A stretch of DNA of 64,000 nt from an alpha proteobacterium SCGC AAA536-G10 (lineage in GTDB: Bacteria; Pseudomonadota; Alphaproteobacteria; Puniceispirillales; Marisalimonadaceae). Positions 1 to 9,282 of the stretch are shown one piece after another. The notes beneath the pieces are model-generated. The model was not told where the DNA came from. It did no database searches and saw only the letters and a list, made by a program, of their open reading frames with translations. Within the stretch, counting starts at the first letter, position 1; each line of letters opens with the position of its first letter. Location: positions 1-64,000 of the forward strand of contig ARQU01000001.1 of the NCBI GenBank assembly GCA_000384615.1, given 5' to 3'. The translations under genes and the position numbers were made by a program.

Positions 1-95
1 AGTCAGATAACAGATTTTGAATTGCATTCAATAATAGACAAACAAAAAAAACCAAGAGGCTTTATTAACAAACTTAATGGTCCAAAGAAATTAAA
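1..95 (+). repeat. 95-bp inverted repeat, left copy
   Basis: These first 95 bases are identical, in reverse complement, to 10297-10391. The next base differs (c here, t in the other copy). The repeat lies wholly inside trpC coding sequence, so it is one gene region present twice rather than a mobile element. The identity begins exactly at base 1, as expected if the window start is the end of an assembled contig at a branching k-mer. Confidence 0.97.
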
Positions 96-729
96 CTTAA
101 TTGCAGAAATTAAAAAAGCATCTCCAAGTAAAGGACTTATTAGAAATGATTTTGATCCTTTATATTTAGCGAAATGTTATAGAGATGGTAGTGCTTCATG
201 CCTGTCTGTTTTAACTGATGAAAAATACTTTCAAGGAAATAATAAATATATAAATATTATAAAAAGAGAAGTTGATTTACCGATCTTAAGAAAAGATTTT
301 ATAGTCGACCCTTGGCAAATAAAAGAATCAAGATCACTAGGAGCAGACTGTATATTGTTAATAATGGCAGCTTTAAGCTTAAATGAGGCGATTATGTTAG
401 AACAAGAAGCAAAAAATTTTGGAATGGATGTGTTAGTGGAAACTCATACAAAGGAAGAAATAGAAATGGCTAATAAGCTTGATACCTTATTGGTTGGTAT
501 AAATAATAGAAATCTTAAAACTATGGAAGTTGATATAAATAATACTTTAAAATTAAAAAGTTTTATTAACCCTGATAAAATTATTGTAGCCGAAAGTGGT
601 CTTAAAAATAATTTAGATTTACAATTACTCAAAGAAAACGGAATACAAAACTTTTTGATTGGAGAGAGCTTGATGAAAGAAAAAGATTTAACTTTGGCAA
701 CAAAAAAAATATTGGGGTTAATGAATTGA
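1..729 (+). CDS. trpC: indole-3-glycerol phosphate synthase, 5'-truncated
   Basis: TrpC closes the ring of carboxyphenylaminodeoxyribulose phosphate to give indole-3-glycerol phosphate in tryptophan synthesis. The reading frame is open from base 1, so the start lies outside. Family motifs are clear: AEIKKASPSKG near the N-terminus, then LRKDFIVDPWQI, GADCILLI, LVETHT, VGINNRNL and VAESG, which carry the catalytic Lys and Glu residues. The 242 residues seen here lack about 20 at the front. Exactly those 20 codons are found, in frame, on the minus strand at 10392-10451 after trpD. Joining them gives a normal 262-residue TrpC. The stop codon overlaps the moaC start, as in a trp-moa-moe-lexA operon. 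Family assignment is certain; the truncation is probably a contig-end effect. Confidence 0.96.
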   Translation, partial: SQITDFELHSIIDKQKKPRGFINKLNGPKKLNLIAEIKKASPSKGLIRNDFDPLYLAKCYRDGSASCLSVLTDEKYFQGNNKYINIIKREVDLPILRKDFIVDPWQIKESRSLGADCILLIMAALSLNEAIMLEQEAKNFGMDVLVETHTKEEIEMANKLDTLLVGINNRNLKTMEVDINNTLKLKSFINPDKIIVAESGLKNNLDLQLLKENGIQNFLIGESLMKEKDLTLATKKILGLMN

Positions 730-1211
730 ATAAAAATAAATTAACCCATTTAGATGACGATGGAAATCCATCTATGGTTGATATCAACAAAAAAGAAATG
801 ACAGAAAGAGTTGCAATTGCATTTGGAAAGATAACAATGCAAACAGAAACTCTTCAAAAAATACTAGATATAAAAATAAAAAAAGGAGACGTACTAAACA
901 TTGCAAAAATAGCAGGAATAATGGCTGCAAAGAAAACTGACCAATTGATACCATTATGTCATACGATACCTTTATCCTATGTTAATGTTGATATGAAACC
1001 TGAAATAAAAGAATCATGTATAAATATAAAAGCTGAAGCAGCCTTAGTTGGTAAAACTGGTGTTGAAATGGAAGCTTTTACCGCGGTTTCAGTTGCTGCA
1101 CTAACTATTTATGATATGTGTAAAAGTATTGACAGAGAAATGGTAATATCTGACATAAAACTTATTCATAAATCGGGTGGTAAGTCCGGAGAGTTTAATG
1201 CAAAAGTCTAA
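726..1211 (+). CDS. moaC: cyclic pyranopterin monophosphate synthase
   Basis: MoaC converts 3',8-cyclo-7,8-dihydro-GTP to cyclic pyranopterin monophosphate, the first stable intermediate of molybdenum cofactor synthesis. The 161-residue product has the usual length. It shows the MVDI start region, LIPLCHTIPL with the active-site His, GKTGVEMEA, IYDMCK and the C-terminal KSGGKSG. The TTG start overlaps the trpC stop by four bases. It is preferred over later codons because the N-terminus aligns with known MoaC (KLTHLDDDG before MVDI). Its neighbours trpC and moeA are the common alphaproteobacterial arrangement. The likely local client of the cofactor is the molybdenum hydroxylase at 34201-37790. 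Confidence 0.97.
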   Translation: MNKNKLTHLDDDGNPSMVDINKKEMTERVAIAFGKITMQTETLQKILDIKIKKGDVLNIAKIAGIMAAKKTDQLIPLCHTIPLSYVNVDMKPEIKESCINIKAEAALVGKTGVEMEAFTAVSVAALTIYDMCKSIDREMVISDIKLIHKSGGKSGEFNAKV

Positions 1212-2436
1212 TTTGTTATCATTAGACGAAGCTATTAAGAAAATTAAATTAAGTTTTGATAAAATTAGCACTGAGGATGTTTTTATCCAAAATGCCTTAG
1301 GTAGATGTTTGTCAAAACCAGTTGTAAGCAATATAGACAATCCAAAATATGATGTATCTTCCATGGACGGTTATGCCGTAAATTACAATAATTACACAAA
1401 AATAAATAAAGAAACTACGAAGAAGCTAAAAGTAATCGGAGAGTCTTCCGCTGGAAATACATTCTCAAAAAAAATTGAAGGACTAGAAACAGTTAGAATT
1501 TTTACTGGGGCCAAATTACCTTCAGGAAGTGATACAGTAATTATCCAAGAAGATGTTAGAAATTCATCAAATAAGAAATATGTTGAAACAAAGATTAATA
1601 TCAAAAAAAACCAGTTTGTTAGAAAAAAAGGTTTGGATTTTAAAAAAAATGAAATCCTTTTTAACGAAGGTATAGTAATTAAGTCTCGACACATTGGTTC
1701 CATTGCTATGACTGGCCAAACTTGGTTATCTGTTTCAAGAAAACCAATTGTTTCAATATTATCTACTGGAAATGAAATTATAAAAGTAGGAGAAACACCA
1801 AAAAAAGACCAAATACCAAATGGCAATAGTCTTATGCTTGCTGCAATGATTCAAGAATTTGGTGGAATACCAAAAATATTGCCTGTTGCTGGTGATAATG
1901 AATTAGATATATATAAAATTTTAAAAGACGCTAGTGATTGTGATTTAATTGTAACTACAGGTGGGGTTTCAGTTGGTAAATATGACCTCATTCAAAAGGC
2001 ATTAAAACATTTTAAAAGAAACAAAACTGAATTTTGGAAAATTGCTATGAGACCTGGTAAACCAATATTATTCTCAAAAGTAAATGGTACTCCTTTGATA
2101 GGACTTCCTGGCAATCCAGTTTCATCAGGAGTTTGTTCTCTAATTTTTGTTAATATTGCTATTAGGACAATGTTAGGAAACACTAATAAATTTCCAATAT
2201 TTGAAAAAGCTATTTTGCGTGGGGAATTGTTACAAAATGATCAACGTTTTGATTTTGTTAGAGCTAATGTTAAATATAAAAATGGTGACATTTATGCCAT
2301 ACCAATAAGTGTACAAGATAGTTCCATGATAACTAAATTTTCTCATTCAAACTGTTTGATAGCAAGAGAACCTTTTGATGATATTAAAAGTAATGGTGAG
2401 ATAGTTAAAATATTAAAATATCCAAATAATATTTAA
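1198..2436 (+). CDS. moeA: molybdopterin molybdenumtransferase MoeA
   Basis: MoeA inserts molybdate into adenylylated molybdopterin, the last step of Mo-cofactor assembly. At 412 residues it matches the family length (E. coli 411). Visible motifs are MDGYAV near residue 55, RIFTGAKLP, STGNEI, TTGGVSVGKYD and GLPGNPVSS. The ATG at 1198 is chosen because GGAGAG lies about six bases upstream and the protein then begins MQKSNLLSLDEA, like other MoeA proteins. A GTG seven codons earlier is possible but less likely. The gene overlaps moaC by 14 bases, so the two are probably translationally coupled. Confidence 0.95.
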   Translation: MQKSNLLSLDEAIKKIKLSFDKISTEDVFIQNALGRCLSKPVVSNIDNPKYDVSSMDGYAVNYNNYTKINKETTKKLKVIGESSAGNTFSKKIEGLETVRIFTGAKLPSGSDTVIIQEDVRNSSNKKYVETKINIKKNQFVRKKGLDFKKNEILFNEGIVIKSRHIGSIAMTGQTWLSVSRKPIVSILSTGNEIIKVGETPKKDQIPNGNSLMLAAMIQEFGGIPKILPVAGDNELDIYKILKDASDCDLIVTTGGVSVGKYDLIQKALKHFKRNKTEFWKIAMRPGKPILFSKVNGTPLIGLPGNPVSSGVCSLIFVNIAIRTMLGNTNKFPIFEKAILRGELLQNDQRFDFVRANVKYKNGDIYAIPISVQDSSMITKFSHSNCLIAREPFDDIKSNGEIVKILKYPNNI

Positions 2437-2464
2437 AAGCTTGAATTTTATAACAAATATGTTA

Positions 2465-2479
2465 GAACAAACCAAGAAC
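2465..2479 (-). promoter_or_regulatory. SOS box (LexA operator) of lexA
   Basis: The plus strand reads GAAC-aaaccaa-GAAC, which on the minus strand is GTTC-N7-GTTC. This direct repeat is the established LexA operator of alphaproteobacteria, unlike the palindromic E. coli box. It ends 13 bases before the lexA ATG, where bound repressor would block transcription or its initiation. This implies autorepression of lexA. Confidence 0.85.
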
Positions 2480-2492
2480 GTTTGAGGTTGTA

Positions 2493-3176
2493 ATGTTAAC
2501 ACAAAAACAAAATCAGTTATTATCTTTTCTTATAAAGCGAATAGAAGAGGACGGTGTTTCACCCTCCTACGAGGAAATTTGTATAGAGTTATCTTTAAAA
2601 TCAAAATCTGGAATTCACAGAATTGTAAAATCTCTCGAGGAAAGAGGTTATGTTGAACGTTTAGAGAATAAAGCTAGAGCAATAGCTCCAAAAAAATATA
2701 CTAATGGTCAACCATATATAAGTAATATTATAGATTTTACTAATAATTTTTTAAATAAAAAATCTAAAATAAATAAAGAACTACGAAACTTTAGTACCGA
2801 GCAAATTCCTCTTTTGGGAAAAATCGCTGCAGGGACACCAATAGAAGCAATTTCTAACTATGATAAATTTATTGAAGTACCATCTTCATATATATCTTCG
2901 AAAGATTGTTTTGCACTAAATGTTGAAGGTGATTCAATGATTGATGAAGGGATTTATGATGGAGACACTGTTATAATAAATAAACAAACAGATATTAAAA
3001 ATGGGGATATAATAGTTGCCTTGATCGACAAAGAAGAGGCTACACTTAAAAAGTTTAGGAAAAAAGGTGATAGTATTGCTCTTGAACCTGCTAATAAGCA
3101 TTATAAAACACAAATTTATGGTCCAGATAGAATTACTATTCAAGGTAAGATTAGTACTCTAATAAGAAAATATTAA
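2493..3176 (+). CDS. lexA: LexA repressor
   Basis: LexA is the SOS repressor that self-cleaves when stimulated by RecA filaments. The 227-residue protein has an N-terminal winged helix-turn-helix (residues 1-66, with SPSYEEICIELSLKSKSG as the recognition region). A linker leads to the S24 peptidase domain. The scissile Ala-Gly is at about 113-114 (IAAGTP), the nucleophile Ser at 148 (EGDSMID) and the general-base Lys at 186 (EEATLKKF). All elements for autocleavage are present. A matching operator lies just upstream (2465-2479), so the gene probably controls itself. It follows moeA after 56 bases and may also be read from the upstream operon. Confidence 0.97.
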   Translation: MLTQKQNQLLSFLIKRIEEDGVSPSYEEICIELSLKSKSGIHRIVKSLEERGYVERLENKARAIAPKKYTNGQPYISNIIDFTNNFLNKKSKINKELRNFSTEQIPLLGKIAAGTPIEAISNYDKFIEVPSSYISSKDCFALNVEGDSMIDEGIYDGDTVIINKQTDIKNGDIIVALIDKEEATLKKFRKKGDSIALEPANKHYKTQIYGPDRITIQGKISTLIRKY

Positions 3177-3240
3177 AAACGTCTTTATATTTTGTCTCAT
3201 ATATGTAAGTAGTTGTCACTAATTAATAACGGGAAAAGTT

Positions 3241-4614
3241 TTGAAAATTATAACTAGATTTGCTCCCTCACCTACAGGTTATTTACATATAGGCGGTGCT
3301 AGAACCGCTATATTTAATTACCTTTTTGCCAAAAAATACAATGGTAAATACTTGGTTAGAATAGAAGACACAGACACAAAAAGATCAACTAACGAAGCAG
3401 TTGAAGCTATATATGATGGTCTTAATTGGCTTGGTATTAATTCTTCAGAAAAAGTAATATACCAATCTAAAAATTTAGAATCGCACGTGAAGGTTGCTTA
3501 TGAGCTTTTAGATAAGGGTTTTGCTTATAAATGCTTCTTAAATTCAGAAGAATTGAATGATTTAAGGATTAAAAGTAGAGCTAATGGAAAACCGATAAAA
3601 TCTCCATGGAGAGATAATAGATGTAAAAGTGAAAAAGATGAATATGTTATTAGGCTTAAAATGCCCATAAATGGAATAACAACTATAAAAGATTATGTAC
3701 AAGGAGAAGTGTCAGTAAAAAACGAAATACTGGATGATATGATAATTCTTAGATCTGATAAAACACCAACGTACATGTTATCTTCAGTAGTTGATGATTA
3801 TGAGATGGGTATAACTCACATTATCAGAGGAGACGATCACTTCAACAATGCATTTAGACAAATACAAATTATTAATTTTTTAAACTGGAAAAAACCCTCT
3901 TATGCACACATACCGTTAATACATGGGACAGACGGTTCTAAATTATCTAAAAGACATGGAGCAACAAACTTAATAGATTATCGTAATATGGGGTTTACTA
4001 GTGAAGCAATGTTATCATATTTGATACAGTTAGGATGGACATCTCATGATGACAATGAAAATGATTATGAATTAAAAAAAGCTGTTAATTTATTTTCTCT
4101 AGAAAAAATTAATAGATCTCCTGCTAAATTCGATGTTAAAAAACTTAATAATATCAACTCAAAATACCTAAATAAAATTGATATCGAAACTATCTATAAG
4201 TTATTAAATGAAAGATTTAAACTAGTTCTTAATATTAATCAGGAGAAAAGATTAAAATCACTATTACCCGAGCTATTAAAAAGAGTTAATGTATATATAG
4301 ATCTAAAAGATGACTTTGAGTGGATTATTGACGATAAGTTTCTTTGTAAAGACATAAATAAGATAAAACTCTTACAAGAAAATAATATAATAATTAACGA
4401 TATTGGTAATCTATTAAAAGAATGTGAATGGAGCAAAGAGTCTATAGATCATTGTTTAAAAAAATATATTCAGGATAAATCTTTAAAATTTAAAGATGTT
4501 GGACCAATTCTTAGAATTGCATTAACAGGAAAAACTAATGCTCCAGATTTGGTGTCAATTATTTATGAACTAGGTTGTACAATTTCATTAAATCGACTAA
4601 ATTATAAATACTAA
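3241..4614 (+). CDS. gltX: glutamate--tRNA ligase
   Basis: GltX charges tRNA-Glu with glutamate in the cytoplasm. The 457-residue class I synthetase has the HIGH-type motif in APSPTGYLHIGGART at the N-terminus and the KMSKS-type motif GSKLSKRHGA around residues 235-244, followed by the helical anticodon-binding domain. The TTG start at 3241 leaves the standard MKIITRFAPSPTG opening and is preceded by GGGAAA. No ATG gives a full-length Rossmann fold. It sits between lexA and gltA. The matching tRNA-Glu gene is at 15958. Confidence 0.96.
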   Translation: MKIITRFAPSPTGYLHIGGARTAIFNYLFAKKYNGKYLVRIEDTDTKRSTNEAVEAIYDGLNWLGINSSEKVIYQSKNLESHVKVAYELLDKGFAYKCFLNSEELNDLRIKSRANGKPIKSPWRDNRCKSEKDEYVIRLKMPINGITTIKDYVQGEVSVKNEILDDMIILRSDKTPTYMLSSVVDDYEMGITHIIRGDDHFNNAFRQIQIINFLNWKKPSYAHIPLIHGTDGSKLSKRHGATNLIDYRNMGFTSEAMLSYLIQLGWTSHDDNENDYELKKAVNLFSLEKINRSPAKFDVKKLNNINSKYLNKIDIETIYKLLNERFKLVLNINQEKRLKSLLPELLKRVNVYIDLKDDFEWIIDDKFLCKDINKIKLLQENNIIINDIGNLLKECEWSKESIDHCLKKYIQDKSLKFKDVGPILRIALTGKTNAPDLVSIIYELGCTISLNRLNYKY

Positions 4615-4658
4615 TTTCATAATTAATTATTGATTAAAAATTTTTAAGCAGGTTATAC

Positions 4659-5960
4659 ATGTCAAATAATTCATATTCAGAAAAAAATAAAATTGTCTTT
4701 AACGGTAAAGAATTAGAATTAGAAACTTTATCTGGATCAGTTGGACCATCTGTAGTGGATATAAGATCTCTTTATAGTGATTTAGGGATATTCACCTACG
4801 ACCCTGGCTATGGATCAACAGGTTCGTGCGAGTCAGCAATAACATATATCGATGGTGAAAAAGGTGTTTTATTACATAGAGGTTATCCAATAGACCAATT
4901 AGCCAATAAAAGTAGTTTTTTAGAAGTTGCTTACCTATTGCTTAATGGTGAATTACCTAAAAAGCCTGAAAAAGATGAATTTGAAAATGCTATTACTTTT
5001 CATACAATGGTTCATGAACAATTAATTAATTTTTATAGGGGATTTAGGCGTGATGCTCACCCTATGGCTATTATGGTAGGTGTTGTAGGTGCTCTTTCAG
5101 CTTTTTATCCTGATTCAACCAACATTAATGATCCTTATGAGAGATTAGTCTCCTCTAGAAGATTAATAGCAAAAATTCCAACAATTGCAGCTATGGCATA
5201 TAAATACTCTCTTGGACAACCATTTAATTACCCTCAAAATAACTTATCATATGCAGAAAATTTTCTACATATGTGTTTTTCTGTTCCTGCCGAAAAATAT
5301 AATATAAATCCTATCATCGCAAATGCTATGGACAAGATTTTGATTTTACATGCCGATCATGAGCAAAATGCTTCAACGTCAACAGTTAGAATATCTGGTT
5401 CATCTGGTGCAAATCCTTTTGCATGTATTGCAGCAGGTATAGCCTCTCTTTGGGGTCCTGCTCATGGTGGAGCAAACGAAGCCGTATTGAAGATGCTATC
5501 AGAAATTGGAACTGTTGATAGAATTGGAGAATTTGTAGGTAAAGCTAAAGATAAGAATGATCCTTTTAGATTATTTGGATTTGGTCACAGGGTGTATAAA
5601 AATTATGATCCTAGAGCCGCAGTTATGAGAGTTTCATGTCATGAAGTGTTAGATTTATTAGGTGTAAAGAATGATCCTTTGTTGGAGATAGCAATGGAAT
5701 TAGAAAAAATTGCTCTAAATGATGAATACTTTATAGAAAAAAAGCTTTATCCAAATGTTGATTTTTATTCAGGTATTATACTTAAAGCAATGGGATTTCC
5801 AACGGATATGTTTACTGTTTTATTTGCTGTCGCAAGAACAGTTGGGTGGGTTGCTCAGTGGAATGAAATGATAACTGACCCGGTTCAGAGAATAGGAAGA
5901 CCAAGACAACTCTATACTGGGGAAATCAAAAGAGATTTTGTGAATTTAGATAAAAGATAA
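4659..5960 (+). CDS. gltA: citrate synthase
   Basis: GltA condenses acetyl-CoA with oxaloacetate to start the TCA cycle. The 433-residue length is that of the type II hexameric bacterial enzyme. Active-site motifs are [14 protein letters not shown] (first catalytic His), [11 protein letters not shown] (second His) and [14 protein letters not shown], with the catalytic Asp in the FYSG region near residue 370. An AGG lies seven bases before the ATG. The gene is convergent with lpxB: the two stop codons are directly adjacent, with no spacer at all. Confidence 0.98.
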   Translation: MSNNSYSEKNKIVFNGKELELETLSGSVGPSVVDIRSLYSDLGIFTYDPGYGSTGSCESAITYIDGEKGVLLHRGYPIDQLANKSSFLEVAYLLLNGELPKKPEKDEFENAITFHTMVHEQLINFYRGFRRDAHPMAIMVGVVGALSAFYPDSTNINDPYERLVSSRRLIAKIPTIAAMAYKYSLGQPFNYPQNNLSYAENFLHMCFSVPAEKYNINPIIANAMDKILILHADHEQNASTSTVRISGSSGANPFACIAAGIASLWGPAHGGANEAVLKMLSEIGTVDRIGEFVGKAKDKNDPFRLFGFGHRVYKNYDPRAAVMRVSCHEVLDLLGVKNDPLLEIAMELEKIALNDEYFIEKKLYPNVDFYSGIILKAMGFPTDMFTVLFAVARTVGWVAQWNEMITDPVQRIGRPRQLYTGEIKRDFVNLDKR

Positions 5961-7169
5961 TTAATATTTATAATTATTTATAATTTTATTTATCTCCTCA
6001 CATGAGCTAGTTGAAAAATCAAGTCCTTTTGGTTCTTTGTAGCCCATATTGTTAAGAATAATTTGAGAATAATTTCTAAATAATTTTCTTTTATTTTCAA
6101 TATCCTGAATGAATTCAATTAATAAATTGCTAATATGAAAAGAGCTACACTTTTCTTGAAATAGAAATGGTACTGACTTATCTCCTAACAAAAAATTAGG
6201 AAGTAACACATTCTGAAAATCAACTAATAACCTTCCTATAAAAGCACTTAAAAAATCTGATTTGTAAATTGCTATAGTTGGAACTTTAAATAAAACTAAC
6301 TCAAGCGTAATTGTTCCACTGCATGCAATTGCTAAATCAGCATATTTAAGTAATTCATAATTTTCTTCAAGTATAACTACTTTAGTATTAGTTGAAATAT
6401 TATACTTTTTAATTTTTGAAGTCACTTCGTCAAATTGAAGCTTTGTTGTTGGAATAATCCAATTTATGTTAGTAAATTTCGGATTTTCACTTTTAATCAA
6501 AGAAATAAATTCAGGTAGCAAATATTTTAATTCACTTTCTCTACTACCCGGTAACAATAAACAGTTTATATTTTTAGGATTATAGTAAGATTTATTATTA
6601 ATTAGTTTAGTGTCATTTTTATTATTACAATTTAAGACCTTTTCAATTACAGGATTGCCAACATATTTACATTTAGTATTCAGTTTATTTAAAATAACCT
6701 CTTCTTTTTTGAATAAACAAAATAAACCATCATGAAGATTTTTCCATTTTTTAATCCTTGATTTCCCATATGCCCATATAGTTGGAGGTACAAAATGTAT
6801 CAAAGGACATTCAAACTTAGTTTCAGAAAATTTTAATTTTAACTGTTTTGCTAAAGCAAGAGAAAAACCTTTTGTATCAATTGTGATTACAACTTTTGGT
6901 TTTTCTTTTAAAATCAATTTAACAATTTCGTTTAAATATTTATTTAATTTTTTAAAATTATAAATAGTGTTTAAAAATCCAATAATATTAAATGAATTTA
7001 TTTCATAGACAGAACGTAAGCCTTCTTTAATCATATTAGAACCACCTACACCAAAGAAATTTAATTCTTTGCTATTCTTTTTCAAACCTTTCATTATGGA
7101 AGAACCTATCAAGTCACTTGAAGATTCTCCTGCTAATATGAAAATTTTATTATTATTTACCATTGACAT
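5961..7169 (-). CDS. lpxB: lipid-A-disaccharide synthase
   Basis: LpxB joins lipid X and UDP-2,3-diacylglucosamine to form the lipid A disaccharide at the inner membrane. The 402-residue GT19-type protein begins with the glycine-rich loop KIFILAGESSSDLIGS. It carries HFVPPTIWAYG, the LLPGSRESEL motif and CSGTITLEL, all typical of LpxB. It is the last gene of the lpxD-fabZ-lpxA-lpxI-lpxB run, which is a standard alphaproteobacterial lipid A cluster. The first loop is slightly divergent (AGESSSD rather than AGEPSGD), but nothing else suggests loss of function. Confidence 0.95.
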   Translation of the reverse strand: MSMVNNNKIFILAGESSSDLIGSSIMKGLKKNSKELNFFGVGGSNMIKEGLRSVYEINSFNIIGFLNTIYNFKKLNKYLNEIVKLILKEKPKVVITIDTKGFSLALAKQLKLKFSETKFECPLIHFVPPTIWAYGKSRIKKWKNLHDGLFCLFKKEEVILNKLNTKCKYVGNPVIEKVLNCNNKNDTKLINNKSYYNPKNINCLLLPGSRESELKYLLPEFISLIKSENPKFTNINWIIPTTKLQFDEVTSKIKKYNISTNTKVVILEENYELLKYADLAIACSGTITLELVLFKVPTIAIYKSDFLSAFIGRLLVDFQNVLLPNFLLGDKSVPFLFQEKCSSFHISNLLIEFIQDIENKRKLFRNYSQIILNNMGYKEPKGLDFSTSSCEEINKIINNYKY

Positions 7170-7195
7170 AAATTTGTTAAAAGTTATTTAAAAAT

Positions 7196-8005
7196 TTATA
7201 TTGCATAAATACAAAAGTTATTCTCTTTAATATATGCCATTACTTTATTTAACTCTGCAATCAATGTACCCTTTGAGGATACAACAATAGAGCTGAAACG
7301 TAATTTTTTACATTTTTCAACTGTCTCTAATCCTATTACTGGTAAATCTAAATTAGTATTCTGGCCAATTTTAGGTATTTTAATTAGAACAGGTCCAAAG
7401 TCATAACGATTTTTATTATGGTTATATAAAATTCCAACTCTATCAATCATAGAGTTAGTTCCTTCTAATCCCTCAATTGCGTAAACAAGTTTATTATTTA
7501 CTACAACTGACTGACCAACATCAAATTTTGAAATTGTATTGAGTAGATCAACACCAAACTGACTACTTTTATAAACAAAATCTTTTAAATTTTGAGAAAA
7601 TAACTTTTCTTGATAAAAACCCTTTGGCATAAAGCAGCCTTTTAATATTGAACTAATTGGAAGTATTTTAAAACCATTTTTATTAAAAAAGTCCTGTATA
7701 TAATTTAAAGCTGAATTGTCTCCCACAGATATAATTTTATTTATCAATTCATTAGCTTTTTCGTTACTAATTTTGTCAAAGTTAGCAGGTCTTTCAATTT
7801 TACCTGCCATTACAATATGAGTTATATTGTTAGTTTTTAAGACGGTTAACCAACTAATAGGATCAAATAAAGAAACAATTTCGGACTTATTTTGAAATGA
7901 ATTAGGACAAGAATAATCTTTGATACACAATACAAAAACTTCTTTGTTTTGCGTTGCTATTTGTAATGGTAAATTACCACTACCTGCAATTATAGCAATT
8001 TTCAT
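7196..8005 (-). CDS. lpxI: UDP-2,3-diacylglucosamine pyrophosphatase LpxI
   Basis: LpxI hydrolyses UDP-2,3-diacylglucosamine to lipid X and UMP. It replaces LpxH in most alphaproteobacteria. The 269-residue protein opens with KIAIIAGSGNLPLQIA and ends with a domain carrying KIPKIGQNTNLDLPVIG, matching the DUF1009/LpxI catalytic domain, whose Asp is essential in Caulobacter. The start codon overlaps the lpxA stop by one base (TAATG), consistent with coupled translation. Its position between lpxA and lpxB supplies exactly the step needed between those two enzymes. Confidence 0.94.
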   Translation of the reverse strand: MKIAIIAGSGNLPLQIATQNKEVFVLCIKDYSCPNSFQNKSEIVSLFDPISWLTVLKTNNITHIVMAGKIERPANFDKISNEKANELINKIISVGDNSALNYIQDFFNKNGFKILPISSILKGCFMPKGFYQEKLFSQNLKDFVYKSSQFGVDLLNTISKFDVGQSVVVNNKLVYAIEGLEGTNSMIDRVGILYNHNKNRYDFGPVLIKIPKIGQNTNLDLPVIGLETVEKCKKLRFSSIVVSSKGTLIAELNKVMAYIKENNFCIYAI

Positions 8006-8805
8006 TAAAATTTATCCATTTTTGGATGAACTAAGGGTCTATTTGAATTTTCTGAAAGAAACACTAATATTTCTTTTACAAAAGAATTATCACTATATGT
8101 ATCGTTAACTTCAGATAACCGCTCATTAAAAGTGCCTTCAGGAGCAAATAGTAGCCTGTAAACATTTCTTAATGTTTTTATCTCTTCTTTTTTAAAAGAT
8201 CTTCTTTTCAAACCTACTAAATTTAATCCACTTAGATACCCTCTACTGCCGACAACTGAAGTAAATGGAATAACATCACCATCTATAGTGGTACCAGCGC
8301 CGATAATGGCGTGTTTTCCAATTCTACAAAATTGATGAACAGCACTTTGTCCTCCTAAATATACATAATCTGAAATTTCAACATGACCACCAATAACTGC
8401 ATTGTTAACGAAAACAACATTATTTCCAACTATACAATCATGTGCCACATGAGAACCAACCATAAAAAACCCGTTGTTACCAATAATTGTTTTTTTTGTA
8501 CCTATATTTGTTCCAGGATGAATTGTAACATGTTCTCTAAAAATATTATTATTGCCTATTATTAGTTTAGTTAATTCTCCATCATATTTCAAATGTTGTG
8601 GATCCAAGCCAATTGTTGAAAAAGGGTAAATTTCGTTGTTAACACCAATAGTTGTATTGCCTTGAATAATCACGTGAGAGTGAATTTTAGTATTTTTATC
8701 AATTTTTACATTTGGTCCTATTATTGAATAAGGGCCAATGACTACATTGTCCTCAATTTTACAACCATTATGAATTATAGATGTTGGATGAAACTGGTTG
8801 CTCAT
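8005..8805 (-). CDS. lpxA: UDP-N-acetylglucosamine acyltransferase
   Basis: LpxA performs the first lipid A step, moving a 3-hydroxyacyl chain from ACP to UDP-GlcNAc. The 266-residue length and the left-handed beta-helix hexapeptide repeats (for example VVIGPYSIIGPNVKI, VVFVNNAVIGGHV) are typical. The catalytic His is in MVGSHVAHDCIVGNN. A helical C-terminal part follows from about residue 190 (GLKRRSFKKEEIKTL). The gene overlaps fabZ by four bases (ATGA type) and lpxI by one, so the cluster is translationally coupled. Confidence 0.97.
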   Translation of the reverse strand: MSNQFHPTSIIHNGCKIEDNVVIGPYSIIGPNVKIDKNTKIHSHVIIQGNTTIGVNNEIYPFSTIGLDPQHLKYDGELTKLIIGNNNIFREHVTIHPGTNIGTKKTIIGNNGFFMVGSHVAHDCIVGNNVVFVNNAVIGGHVEISDYVYLGGQSAVHQFCRIGKHAIIGAGTTIDGDVIPFTSVVGSRGYLSGLNLVGLKRRSFKKEEIKTLRNVYRLLFAPEGTFNERLSEVNDTYSDNSFVKEILVFLSENSNRPLVHPKMDKF

Positions 8806-9281
8806 TTAGCTTTTTCCTTATCAACTAACATTGCAGAAAAAATAGAAGAAGCTACTAGTTTTTCTCCAACAAATGCTTCTCCATTAAATTTATATAATGA
8901 TCTTTTAATAGTAATAAGATTAATTTTAAAAAATAACACACAACCAGGTGTAACAGGTTTTCTAAATTTTGCTTTATCTATACCGGTAAAAAAAACAAGT
9001 TTGTTTTTAGATAAAGACTTGTGTTCATATGAGACTAAGCAAGCAGCGGTTTGAGCCATTCCTTCTAAAATAAGTACTCCAGGCAGGACTGGATGTTCAG
9101 GAAAATGACCAGGGAAATATGGTTCATTGAAAGAAACTGCTTTTATACCAGTTATAGATTTATTTAAGCAAATATCAGTTATTTTATCTATTAACAAAAA
9201 AGGATGCCTGTGTGGTATTAGCTTGATTATATCATTATGTAAAAGAGTTAATACATCTCCAATATCATTTTTAAGAACCAT
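8802..9281 (-). CDS. fabZ: 3-hydroxyacyl-ACP dehydratase FabZ
   Basis: FabZ dehydrates 3-hydroxyacyl-ACP in fatty acid elongation. Because LpxA and LpxD use the same substrate, it sits at the branch between phospholipid and lipid A synthesis. The 159-residue hotdog protein contains LIPHRHPFLLID with the catalytic His and PGHFPEHPVLPGVLILEGMA with the catalytic Glu. It lies between lpxD and lpxA, the classical location. Confidence 0.97.
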   Translation of the reverse strand: MVLKNDIGDVLTLLHNDIIKLIPHRHPFLLIDKITDICLNKSITGIKAVSFNEPYFPGHFPEHPVLPGVLILEGMAQTAACLVSYEHKSLSKNKLVFFTGIDKAKFRKPVTPGCVLFFKINLITIKRSLYKFNGEAFVGEKLVASSIFSAMLVDKEKAK

Positions 9282-9282
9282 T

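Noticed and set aside
1-95. Possible terminal inverted repeat of a 10.4-kb mobile element (1-10391).
   Set aside because: The repeat is trpC coding sequence, the enclosed genes are housekeeping genes, and there is no transposase or target duplication.
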